Origin: Comamonadaceae bacterium UBA2334
Lineage (GTDB): Bacteria > Pseudomonadota > Gammaproteobacteria > Burkholderiales > Burkholderiaceae_C
Assembly (NCBI GenBank): GCA_002344885.1
Contig: DDUQ01000144.1
Coordinates: 534-23,256, forward strand
Direction of reading: 5' to 3'
Length of the DNA stretch: 22,723 nt
Shown piece after piece: positions 16,229 through 21,862 of this stretch. How positions within the stretch are numbered: position 1 is the stretch's first letter; each line of letters opens with the position of its first letter. The position numbers were made by a program, and so were the translations under genes. The notes beneath the pieces are model-generated. The model did no database searches. It saw only the letters and a list, made by a program, of their open reading frames with translations, and was not told the origin of the DNA.

Positions 16229-17854
16229 TCAGGCCAGGGCCAAGGCCCGGCTCAGGGCGGCGGTGGTCTGTTCGGCATCGAAAGCGCGCCAGCGTCCAGC
16301 CACGTGCTGGTCCGGGCGTATCAGGTACACCGTCCCGGGCTGCGCATCGTAGCGCTGCGCCAGCACGCCTTGTGCGTCTTGCAAGTCTTTGCCGACTTCC
16401 AGCACGCGTGCGGTGACGTTGCCCACACTGACCGGTCGCGCACCCGGGCCGAAGCACAGCAGCACAAAACCGTCGCCCAATTGGTTGAGCAGCCAGGCGG
16501 CCTGGCCGTTGACCGTGACGGGTGCGTCGGCGCAGTTGGTGCCGGGCGACATTTTTCCGTCGAAGGCGCTGGTGTCGGCCGTGTTCAGGCTCGAGTGGGC
16601 ATAGAGTGTAGGGGTGGACAGGCGGCCGCTGTTGACCAGCGGGCGGGCAAACGGTTCGGTGCGGGCCAGCTCCAGCACGGCGTTGCGCAGGCGCAGCGAG
16701 GCGCGGCTCTTGGGTGTGATGAAGTCGGTGGAGCGCGTGCTGTTGAGCAGGTTGTCGTCTGCAGCAAAGGCACGTTCTTCGTGGTAAGTGTCCAGCAGGG
16801 CCAAGGGCGCGTCGCCTTTCAGAACCAGTGCGAGCTTCCAGCTGAGGTTGTCACAGTCCTGCACACCAGTGTTGGCACCACGGGCGCCGAAAGGTGACAC
16901 CTGGTGCGCCGCGTCGCCGGTGAACAGCACCCGCCCGTGGCGGAAGTTGTCTGCCCGGCGGCATGCGAACTGATAGACCGACACCCACTCCAGCTCGAAT
17001 TCTGCGTCCGGCCCCAGCATGGCCTGGATGCGGGGGATGACGTTTTCGGGTTTCTTCTCTTCGTTGGGGTCGGCGTCCCAGCCGAGCTGAAAGTCGATGC
17101 GCCACACGCTGTCGCACTGCTTGTGCAGCAGCACACTCTGGTTGCGGTGAAACGGCGGGTCGAACCAGAACCAGCGTTCAGGAACCTTCAGGAAGTCGTT
17201 CTTCATCACCACGTCGGCAATCAGGAACCTGTCCTGGAAGAAGTGGCCGGTGAAGTCGGCACCCACCATGCGCCGGGTGTCGCTGTTGGCGCCGTCGGCG
17301 GCAATCACCCAGTCGGCCTGCAGCCTGAACACACCGTCGGGCGTTTCCACGGTCAGTGTGGCCACGTCGTCACCGGTGCCCGAGGTTTGCTCCAGGCTCA
17401 GCAGTTTGTGCTTCCAGCGCAGGTCCACCAGCGGGTTAGCGTCGCAAGCCTTGACCAGTTCTTCCTCCAGGTAGTACTGCTGGAGGTTGATCATGGCCGG
17501 CATCTTGTGGTGCTCTTCAGGCAGCAGGTCGAACTGGTAGGCCAGGTCGTTGCGGAAGAACACTTTGCCGACCTTCCACTGAATGCCGCGTGCGGCATAC
17601 CCTTCACCCAAGCCCAGCCTGTCCCAGATTTCCAACGGGCGTTTGGCATAGCACACCGCCCGCGAGCCAATGCTGACGGTGTTGTTGTCGTCCAGGATCA
17701 CGCTGGCCACGCCGCGCGCGGCCAGGTCCAGCGCCTGGGTCATGCCGATGGGGCCCGCGCCGATGATGATCACCGGGTGGCGTTTGACTTCACCTGCCGC
17801 CTGCTCGGGGCTTTGGACGTAGGCAAATTCGGGGTAGGTGTAGGTCTGGAGCAT
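16229..17854 (-). CDS. Class A FAD-dependent aromatic monooxygenase
   Basis: A 541-residue flavoprotein hydroxylase of the phenol-hydroxylase/MhpA type. The Rossmann motif GAGPIG is at 32-37, the DG motif AADGANSDTRR around 185-195 (Asp187-Gly188) and the GD motif FTGDAAHQVSPFGARGANTG at 311-330. A thioredoxin-like C-terminal part follows, as in this subfamily. Such enzymes use NAD(P)H and O2 to hydroxylate a phenolic ring. With a fumarylacetoacetase in the same unit, a product with para-hydroxyls (homogentisate-like) is a plausible inference, but substrate specificity cannot be read from sequence. It is downstream of the VOC gene (39-bp gap) and upstream of the DUF2783 gene. Confidence 0.88.
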   Translation of the reverse strand: MLQTYTYPEFAYVQSPEQAAGEVKRHPVIIIGAGPIGMTQALDLAARGVASVILDDNNTVSIGSRAVCYAKRPLEIWDRLGLGEGYAARGIQWKVGKVFFRNDLAYQFDLLPEEHHKMPAMINLQQYYLEEELVKACDANPLVDLRWKHKLLSLEQTSGTGDDVATLTVETPDGVFRLQADWVIAADGANSDTRRMVGADFTGHFFQDRFLIADVVMKNDFLKVPERWFWFDPPFHRNQSVLLHKQCDSVWRIDFQLGWDADPNEEKKPENVIPRIQAMLGPDAEFELEWVSVYQFACRRADNFRHGRVLFTGDAAHQVSPFGARGANTGVQDCDNLSWKLALVLKGDAPLALLDTYHEERAFAADDNLLNSTRSTDFITPKSRASLRLRNAVLELARTEPFARPLVNSGRLSTPTLYAHSSLNTADTSAFDGKMSPGTNCADAPVTVNGQAAWLLNQLGDGFVLLCFGPGARPVSVGNVTARVLEVGKDLQDAQGVLAQRYDAQPGTVYLIRPDQHVAGRWRAFDAEQTTAALSRALALA

Positions 17855-17893
17855 GGGGTGCTTTCGCTGTGGGTGCCGGGCTCGGGTCAGGTT

Positions 17894-18442
17894 TCAGGCA
17901 GCGGTGGCGGGGTTGAACTCGCGCTCGTGCATCCAGGCGGCGTGCTGTGGGGCCTGCTTGGTCTGGCTCCACTCTTCCAGCATGGCCCACTTCACGTCGT
18001 CGAGTTGCTTGTACATCTCGGGCGTGCCCACGTCGGCCGCCAGTTCCAGGCGGTGGCCGTTGGGGTCGAAGAAGTAGATGCTCTTGAAGATGGTGTGGTC
18101 GGTGGGGCCGATGACTTCGATGCCTTCTGCCTGCAGCCGGGCCTTGGTGTCTTCCAGCGTTTGCACGCTGTCGACCTTGAAGGCAATGTGTTGCACCCAC
18201 TCGGGTGTGTTGGTGTCGCGACCCATGGCGGGGGAGTTGGGCAGCTCGAAGAAGGCCAGGATGTTGCCCTGGCCCGCATCGAGGAACAGGTGCATGTAGG
18301 GGTCGGGTGCCTTGGTGGAGGGCACCTGGTTTTCGGCAATGGCCAGCACGAAATCCATGTTCAGGTGTTTGACGTACCAGTTGACGGTTTCTTTGGCGTC
18401 CTTGCAGCGGTAGGCCACGTGGTGGATGCGTTCGAGTTTCAT
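17894..18442 (-). CDS. VOC-superfamily metalloprotein (glyoxalase/extradiol dioxygenase fold)
   Basis: A 182-residue protein with the two beta-alpha-beta-beta-beta modules of the vicinal-oxygen-chelate fold plus a helical C-terminal tail (about 140-182). The four metal positions appear occupied: His8 (IHHVAY), Glu66 (LAFFEL), His85 (VQHIAF) and Glu133 (HRLELA). A His/Glu/His/Glu set is typical of glyoxalase I-like isomerases, while extradiol dioxygenases use His/His/Glu, so the reaction type is undecided. AAGGAGA before ATG 18442 fixes the start. Between an MBL-fold gene and an aromatic monooxygenase, it could perform the ring-cleavage or the isomerisation step missing from this cluster. Confidence 0.85.
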   Translation of the reverse strand: MKLERIHHVAYRCKDAKETVNWYVKHLNMDFVLAIAENQVPSTKAPDPYMHLFLDAGQGNILAFFELPNSPAMGRDTNTPEWVQHIAFKVDSVQTLEDTKARLQAEGIEVIGPTDHTIFKSIYFFDPNGHRLELAADVGTPEMYKQLDDVKWAMLEEWSQTKQAPQHAAWMHEREFNPATAA

Positions 18443-18592
18443 GGGTGTCTCCTTTTGAAAAATGAGAGCAAAAAATGACGTGCCTGATGCGCAAAAGGCG
18501 CAAATGGCTTGAGTTTTAGGCGCGGGTCTGAGGTGTCGGTGGCAGAGCGCCGCCTGGGCGGGCGCGTGCCGGACGCACACGCCCGATGTCGT

Positions 18593-19552
18593 TCAGCCTT
18601 CCAGCGCCTGCCACATGGCCACGTCGCGCTCGGCCGTCCAGATGCGCGGGTCGGGGTACTGCGTGGCTTCGTCGTAAGCGCGGGTCACGTCAAACGGCAT
18701 GCAGTGGTTGAAGATGACCCAGTTGCCGTATTTGGGTTGCATGGCCGCAAACGTGCGCTCGTACACCTTGCGCAGGTCTTCGCCCGCCTCGGCCCCGGCT
18801 TTGACGTTGGTGTACAGGTCGCTGATAAAAGCGCGTGTACCGGCCAGGCCAGCTTGCACCTGCTCGGGCGTTTGCAGCGCGGCACCACGGCCGGGTACCA
18901 GTTTTTCGGGCTGGAGGGCGGCGATGTTGTCCAGCGTTTGGGGCCAGTCTTTGAAGTAGGCGTCGCCTGCGTAAGGGGTGGCGTCGAATTCCACCAGGTC
19001 GCCGCTGAACAGGATTTTTTCCTGCGGCAGCCAGGCCACGGTGTCGCCCTTGGTGTGGCCACGGCCCAGTTGCAGGATCTGTACTTCCAGCTTGCCCAGC
19101 CACAGGGTCATCTTGCCGGTGAAGGTGAGGGTAGGCCAGGTCAGGCCGGGGGGCACGCTCTCCACGTTCTGGAACAGGCGGGGGAAACGGCCAATTTCGC
19201 TGGCCTTGTCGAACTCGCCTCGCTCGACGATCAGGTCATAGGTGTCCTGGCTGGCAATGATGTGGTCGGCGTTGTAGGCGCTGGCACCCAGCACGCGCAC
19301 GGCGTGGTAGTGGCTCATCAGCACGTATTTGATGGGTTTGTCCGTCACCTCGCGGATGCGGCGAATCACGTCCTGCGCCATGACCGGTGTGGCCTGGGTG
19401 TCGATGACCATCACCGCGTCGTCCCCAATGATGATGCCGGTGTTGGGGTCGCCCTCGGCGGTGTAGGCATAGGCGTGGTCCGACAGCTTGTCGAAGCTGA
19501 CTTTTTTCACTTCCAGGTCGGCGGCAGAGGCGAAGGTCTTGGGTGTGTTCAT
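18593..19552 (-). CDS. MBL-fold protein with degenerate second metal site
   Basis: A 319-residue metallo-beta-lactamase-fold protein, first gene of the minus-strand unit. The canonical HxHxDH motif reads HYHAVR (81-86): the first two histidines remain but Asp and the last His are replaced by Val85 and Arg86. His166 (GRGHTKGD) and Asp185 (FSGDL) are kept. The usual PGHG near the end of the fold reads PGRG (Arg222). The residues lost are those of the second zinc site, so a one-metal or non-hydrolytic protein is likely. A further HC pair follows at 283-284 (FNHCMPF). ATG 19552 was chosen as the only reasonable start. A promoter with a palindromic operator is seen directly upstream. The VOC gene follows after 150 bp. 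Confidence 0.85.
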   Translation of the reverse strand: MNTPKTFASAADLEVKKVSFDKLSDHAYAYTAEGDPNTGIIIGDDAVMVIDTQATPVMAQDVIRRIREVTDKPIKYVLMSHYHAVRVLGASAYNADHIIASQDTYDLIVERGEFDKASEIGRFPRLFQNVESVPPGLTWPTLTFTGKMTLWLGKLEVQILQLGRGHTKGDTVAWLPQEKILFSGDLVEFDATPYAGDAYFKDWPQTLDNIAALQPEKLVPGRGAALQTPEQVQAGLAGTRAFISDLYTNVKAGAEAGEDLRKVYERTFAAMQPKYGNWVIFNHCMPFDVTRAYDEATQYPDPRIWTAERDVAMWQALEG

Positions 19553-19580
19553 GGGTCGCGTATCTCGTTGGTGAATTTGC

Positions 19581-19609
19581 TATTGGCAAATGCATTTGAT
19601 CAATGTCAA
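19581..19609 (-). promoter_or_regulatory. Promoter of the MBL/VOC/monooxygenase unit with embedded operator
   Basis: On the minus strand a perfect -35 hexamer TTGACA (19609-19604) is followed by a 17-bp spacer and a poor -10 (CCAATA, 19586-19581). The spacer contains the palindrome CAAATGCATTTG (19587-19598), so a bound regulator would cover the promoter. The weak -10 suggests either regulation or a slightly different start. Confidence 0.55.
19587..19598. promoter_or_regulatory. Operator-like palindrome, proximal copy
   Basis: CAAATGCATTTG, a perfect 12-bp palindrome located between the putative -35 and -10 elements of the MBL-gene promoter. A second, partly overlapping inverted repeat (ATTTGC at 19575-19580 with GCAAAT at 19586-19591) adjoins it. 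Confidence 0.6.
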
Positions 19610-19638
19610 GCGATTGTGTGCTGTAAATTCGTTTTAGT

Positions 19639-19650
19639 CAAATGCATTTG
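19639..19650. promoter_or_regulatory. Operator-like palindrome, distal copy
   Basis: An identical CAAATGCATTTG whose centre is 52 bp from that of the proximal copy, about five helical turns, so both would face the same side of DNA. The pattern fits cooperative binding by a MarR- or TetR-type dimer; no such regulator gene is in the window. Confidence 0.6.
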
Positions 19651-19654
19651 CACG

Positions 19655-19667
19655 GGGTAAACCCTGA
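19655..19667. promoter_or_regulatory. GGGTAAACCCTGA motif shared with the TRAP promoter region
   Basis: The palindromic core GGGTAAACCC plus TGA is identical to the minus-strand sequence at 14398-14410, upstream of dctP. Here it lies 103 bp upstream of the MBL start, just beyond the distal palindrome. Confidence 0.45.
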
Positions 19668-19693
19668 TAAAGTTGTTTACACAGTGGTCTGTC

Positions 19694-19722
19694 TTGCCTT
19701 TCGGATTTTTGTGCCGCATGAT
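19694..19722 (+). promoter_or_regulatory. Candidate promoter of the CcdB-type toxin-antitoxin operon
   Basis: TTGCCT (19694-19699), 17 bp, CATGAT (19717-19722); four of six matches in each hexamer. It is followed by the short palindromes TGCATGCG and TTGATCAA (19735-19742) between the expected start and the antitoxin ATG, where autoregulation would act. Weak evidence. Confidence 0.3.
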
Positions 19723-19756
19723 TGCATGCGTGCATTGATCAACTTGAGGACACGCC

Positions 19757-20023
19757 ATGCTGAAAGAAGTAGGTGCCAGTGGCCAAATTTCGCTGGGCAA
19801 AAAGTATGCAGGCCAACTGTTCGAGGTCTGCACTGAACCCGATAACACCATTGTGTTGCGCCCGGTCAAGGTGGTGCCCGTCTCTGCCGTGGTTCAGCCG
19901 ACACCTCCATCCGTCAACTGGGCAGAGGACAACGCGGCAGACATTGCCCGCTACAACGCCTGGGCAGAGCAGCGCGAGCCGTACTCGCAACGCGTGCGCC
20001 GCTGGCGCGAAACCGGCAACTGA
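19757..20023 (+). CDS. Antitoxin of a CcdB-type module: CcdA-like tail on an AbrB/MazE-like N-terminus
   Basis: An 88-residue protein directly upstream of a CcdB-family toxin (8-bp gap), so by position the antitoxin. The C-terminal third, from NWAEDNAADIARYNAW to RVRRWR, follows the CcdA toxin-binding tail pattern (Trp, Asn, a conserved YN, then an arginine-rich end). The N-terminal half (VGASGQISLGKKYAGQLFEV, then TIVLRPVKVVP) is beta-rich and looks like a swapped-hairpin AbrB/MazE DNA-binding domain, not the ribbon-helix-helix of plasmid CcdA. A proline-rich linker (about 44-53) joins them. GAGGA at 19746-19750 supports ATG 19757. The toxin assignment is stronger than the N-terminal fold assignment. 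Confidence 0.75.
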   Translation: MLKEVGASGQISLGKKYAGQLFEVCTEPDNTIVLRPVKVVPVSAVVQPTPPSVNWAEDNAADIARYNAWAEQREPYSQRVRRWRETGN

Positions 20024-20031
20024 AGCGACCC

Positions 20032-20346
20032 ATGGCCCGGTTTGACATTCACCTCAATCCCATTGAGCCCGATCGCGAAGACTTCCCGTTTGTGCTGCAA
20101 ATCCAGAGCGATTTGCTCTATCGGTTTGCCGAGCGCGTGTGTGTGCCACTGGCCCGGCCGCATGCGTTTCCCGGTATGACCCAGCGCTTCAACCCTGAGG
20201 TGAAGGTCTTGGGGGAAACATTGCGCCTGCATCCGCTGGGCATTGCTGTGTTCTTCACCCGCGAGTTGAGCACGGCAGTGGCCAACGCCAAGCCAGAGGC
20301 CATCGAGATCGAAACTGCGCTCGACATGATGCTGCGCGGTTACTGA
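20032..20346 (+). CDS. ccdB: CcdB-family toxin
   Basis: A 104-residue protein matching CcdB over its length: an N-terminal strand, FPFVLQIQSDLLYRFAERVCVPLARP (compare the family's VDVQSD...VIPL), a middle PEVKVLGETLRLHPLGIAVF and the C-terminal helix IEIETALDMMLRGY. CcdB poisons DNA gyrase through residues at its extreme C-terminus. Here the end is RGY instead of the WGI of F-plasmid CcdB; the glycine is kept but the tryptophan is not, as in some chromosomal homologues. No frameshift or truncation is seen. It probably forms an operon with the preceding antitoxin. Fold assignment is confident; gyrase as target is inference. Confidence 0.85.
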   Translation: MARFDIHLNPIEPDREDFPFVLQIQSDLLYRFAERVCVPLARPHAFPGMTQRFNPEVKVLGETLRLHPLGIAVFFTRELSTAVANAKPEAIEIETALDMMLRGY

Positions 20347-20393
20347 CACTGCGAGCATAGACACATGGCAGCAGCCTAAAATTGCACCACTTT

Positions 20394-20401
20394 TTGTACA
20401 A
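20394..20401. promoter_or_regulatory. YefM-YoeB operator core
   Basis: TTGTACAA, containing the TGTACA hexamer known as the core of the E. coli yefM-yoeB operator repeats, lies 15 bp upstream of the yefM ATG. It would allow autorepression by YefM and the YefM-YoeB complex. Confidence 0.6.
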
Positions 20402-20416
20402 CCGAGGCAAGCGATC

Positions 20417-20671
20417 ATGAACGTGGTGACCTACTCCGAAGCCCGCAGTTCGCTCAAAACCGTGCTCGACACCGTCAACAACGATGCCGATGTGACCATC
20501 ATCAGCCGTCGCAGCGGGGGCGATGCCGTGGTGATGTCGCTCGATCATTACCAAAGCTTGATGGAGACCTTGCATCTGGTGTCCACCCCAGCCAATGCCC
20601 ATGCGCTGGCGCGAGCCATCGCGCAAGACAAGTCTGGCGAAGCGGTGAGGCGCACCCTGCAAAAGGACTGA
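20417..20671 (+). CDS. yefM: YefM-type antitoxin (Phd/YefM family)
   Basis: An 84-residue antitoxin. The N-terminal dimerisation and DNA-binding half has the family pattern MNVVTYSEARSSLKTVLDTV, then DVTIISRRSGGDAVVMSLDHYQSLMETL. The C-terminal half (ANAHALARAIAQDKSGEAV) is the flexible tail that covers the toxin active site. The protein binds and neutralises YoeB and represses its own operon; a TGTACA operator core is present upstream. The stop is two bases before the toxin start codon, which implies translational coupling. Confidence 0.93.
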   Translation: MNVVTYSEARSSLKTVLDTVNNDADVTIISRRSGGDAVVMSLDHYQSLMETLHLVSTPANAHALARAIAQDKSGEAVRRTLQKD

Positions 20672-20673
20672 GC

Positions 20674-20940
20674 TTGCCTCGCGACATCCGGTTCGTCCCC
20701 GACGCTTGGGACGCCTATGTGTGGTGGCAAAGTCAGGATCGCAAAACCCTCAAACGCATCAACACCCTGATCGAGGCCGCAGCCCGAGAGCCCTTTGCCG
20801 GGCTGGGCAAACCGGAGTCCCTGGTGGGTAACCTGGCAGGTTACTGGTCGCGCCGCATCGACGGTGCGCACCGCTTGGTGTACCGCGCCACCGAGGTTGA
20901 ACTGGTGGTCATTGCCTGCCGGTTTCATTACGACGATTGA
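20674..20940 (+). CDS. yoeB: YoeB-type ribosome-dependent mRNA endonuclease toxin
   Basis: An 88-residue RelE-superfamily toxin starting at TTG 20674, two bases after the yefM stop. YoeB cleaves mRNA in the ribosomal A site. It aligns along the E. coli protein: AWDAYVWWQSQDRKTLKRINTLI, GKPESLVGNLAGYWSRRI, HRLVYRA and ACRFHYDD. The catalytic residues are all kept: Glu48, Arg67, His85 and Tyr86 (equivalent to Glu46, Arg65, His83 and Tyr84). It therefore appears functional. The TTG start with a short gap would lower toxin translation relative to antitoxin. Confidence 0.94.
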   Translation: MPRDIRFVPDAWDAYVWWQSQDRKTLKRINTLIEAAAREPFAGLGKPESLVGNLAGYWSRRIDGAHRLVYRATEVELVVIACRFHYDD

Positions 20941-21274
20941 CCAAGTGACTGGTCAGTGAGGTCGGCATGGCCCCTCGCCGCCCCGTTTGCGGCAGTTGCA
21001 ACTGAGCTGGGCATGGGCCGCCAGCGCGGGCTGAGCTGGCGTGTTTGCGCCAGTGCAGTACCTGTCGCCTGTTGGCGTTGTTATGCGCCGCCCGTTTGCT
21101 TTGATTGGGTTGACCGTGAAAACCCTGATGCAGTCCTGTCCATGAGTGGCTTCACATCAACTTGTTGATCTAGCGCAAAGTTTTGGTTGGGCAAGGCCAG
21201 TACTGTTCATGCTTTCGACTGGCCGCACGGCGGCCCGGTTGCCGCGAGACAACTTTCACACAGGAAGGCAAGGC
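20941..21274. other. Gene-free 334-bp interval upstream of the oxidoreductase genes
   Basis: No convincing coding sequence, tRNA or terminator is seen between yoeB and the gamma subunit gene. The only structured element I noticed is the inverted repeat at 21156-21169. The interval should hold the promoter of the downstream operon, but no good -35/-10 pair could be assigned. GGAAGG near 21263 is the ribosome binding site of the next gene. Confidence 0.6.
21156..21169. promoter_or_regulatory. Inverted repeat upstream of the 2-oxoacid oxidoreductase genes
   Basis: ATCAAC-TT-GTTGAT, a perfect 6-2-6 inverted repeat about 106 bp upstream of the gamma subunit start. It could be a regulator binding site; it does not match the FNR consensus spacing. 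Confidence 0.35.
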
Positions 21275-21862
21275 ATGTTCCAGGTTCGAATTCACGGGCG
21301 TGGGGGGCAAGGGGTGGTCACCGGCGCTGAAATGCTGTCCATTGCTGCATTCCTGGGTGGGCGGCATGCGCAGGCATTTCCCAGCTTCGGGTCCGAGCGC
21401 ACCGGCGCACCCGTGGTGGCGTTTTGCCGCATCGACGACCGCGAAATCCGCCTGCGCGAGCCCATCATGCAGCCCGACGCACTCATCATCCAGGATGCCA
21501 CCCTGTTGCACCAGGTCGATGTGTTCAGCGGGCTGAAGAAAGACGGTTTCATCCTCATCAACACCACGCGCACCTTCGAACAACTGGGCCTGGGCGAGTT
21601 TGTGAAGGACTTTCATCCCGCGCACCTGCTGACCGTGCCCGCCACCGAGCTGGCCATGAAACATGTGCGCCGCCCGGTGCCGAACGTGCCGCTGCTGGGC
21701 GCGTTCGCCGCGCTGGGCGCCCTGGTGTCGCTGGAGGCGGTGCACGCCGCCATTGCGCAGAAGTTCACCGGCGCGGTGGCGCAGGGCAACCAGGCGGCAG
21801 CTGCCGAGGCCTACGCCATCGTGATGGAACAGGAAAGAAAGGCAGGGGCACTCCATGCTTGA
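21275..21862 (+). CDS. 2-oxoacid:ferredoxin oxidoreductase, gamma subunit
   Basis: A 195-residue protein of the POR/KOR gamma type. The signature IHGRGGQGVVTGAEMLSIAAFLGGRHAQAFPSFGSERTGAPV is at its N-terminus, followed by DALIIQDATLLHQVDVFSGLKKDGFILINT. These CoA-dependent thiamine-diphosphate enzymes interconvert a 2-oxoacid with acyl-CoA and CO2, using ferredoxin or another acceptor. ATG 21275 is preferred, with AGGAAGG upstream; longer in-frame starts give unrelated residues. It overlaps the alpha subunit by eight bases. No ferredoxin-like delta gene lies between them. The substrate (pyruvate, branched or aryl 2-oxoacid) cannot be read from sequence. Confidence 0.9.
   Translation: MFQVRIHGRGGQGVVTGAEMLSIAAFLGGRHAQAFPSFGSERTGAPVVAFCRIDDREIRLREPIMQPDALIIQDATLLHQVDVFSGLKKDGFILINTTRTFEQLGLGEFVKDFHPAHLLTVPATELAMKHVRRPVPNVPLLGAFAALGALVSLEAVHAAIAQKFTGAVAQGNQAAAAEAYAIVMEQERKAGALHA

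Noticed and set aside
16904..18478. A 524-codon open frame on the plus strand opposite the FAD monooxygenase and the VOC gene.
   Set aside because: Same reason: the minus-strand genes carry FAD and metal motifs, and the plus-strand translation is a valine-, glycine- and histidine-rich shadow.
20956..21168. A 70-codon open frame in the interval before the oxidoreductase genes.
   Set aside because: Its composition (Ala, Cys, Trp-rich) is unlike a real protein, there is no clear ribosome binding site and no recognisable motif.
21165..21178. TTGATCTAGCGCAA considered as an FNR box for the ferredoxin oxidoreductase genes.
   Set aside because: Only the left half matches the TTGAT-N4-ATCAA consensus; the right half does not.
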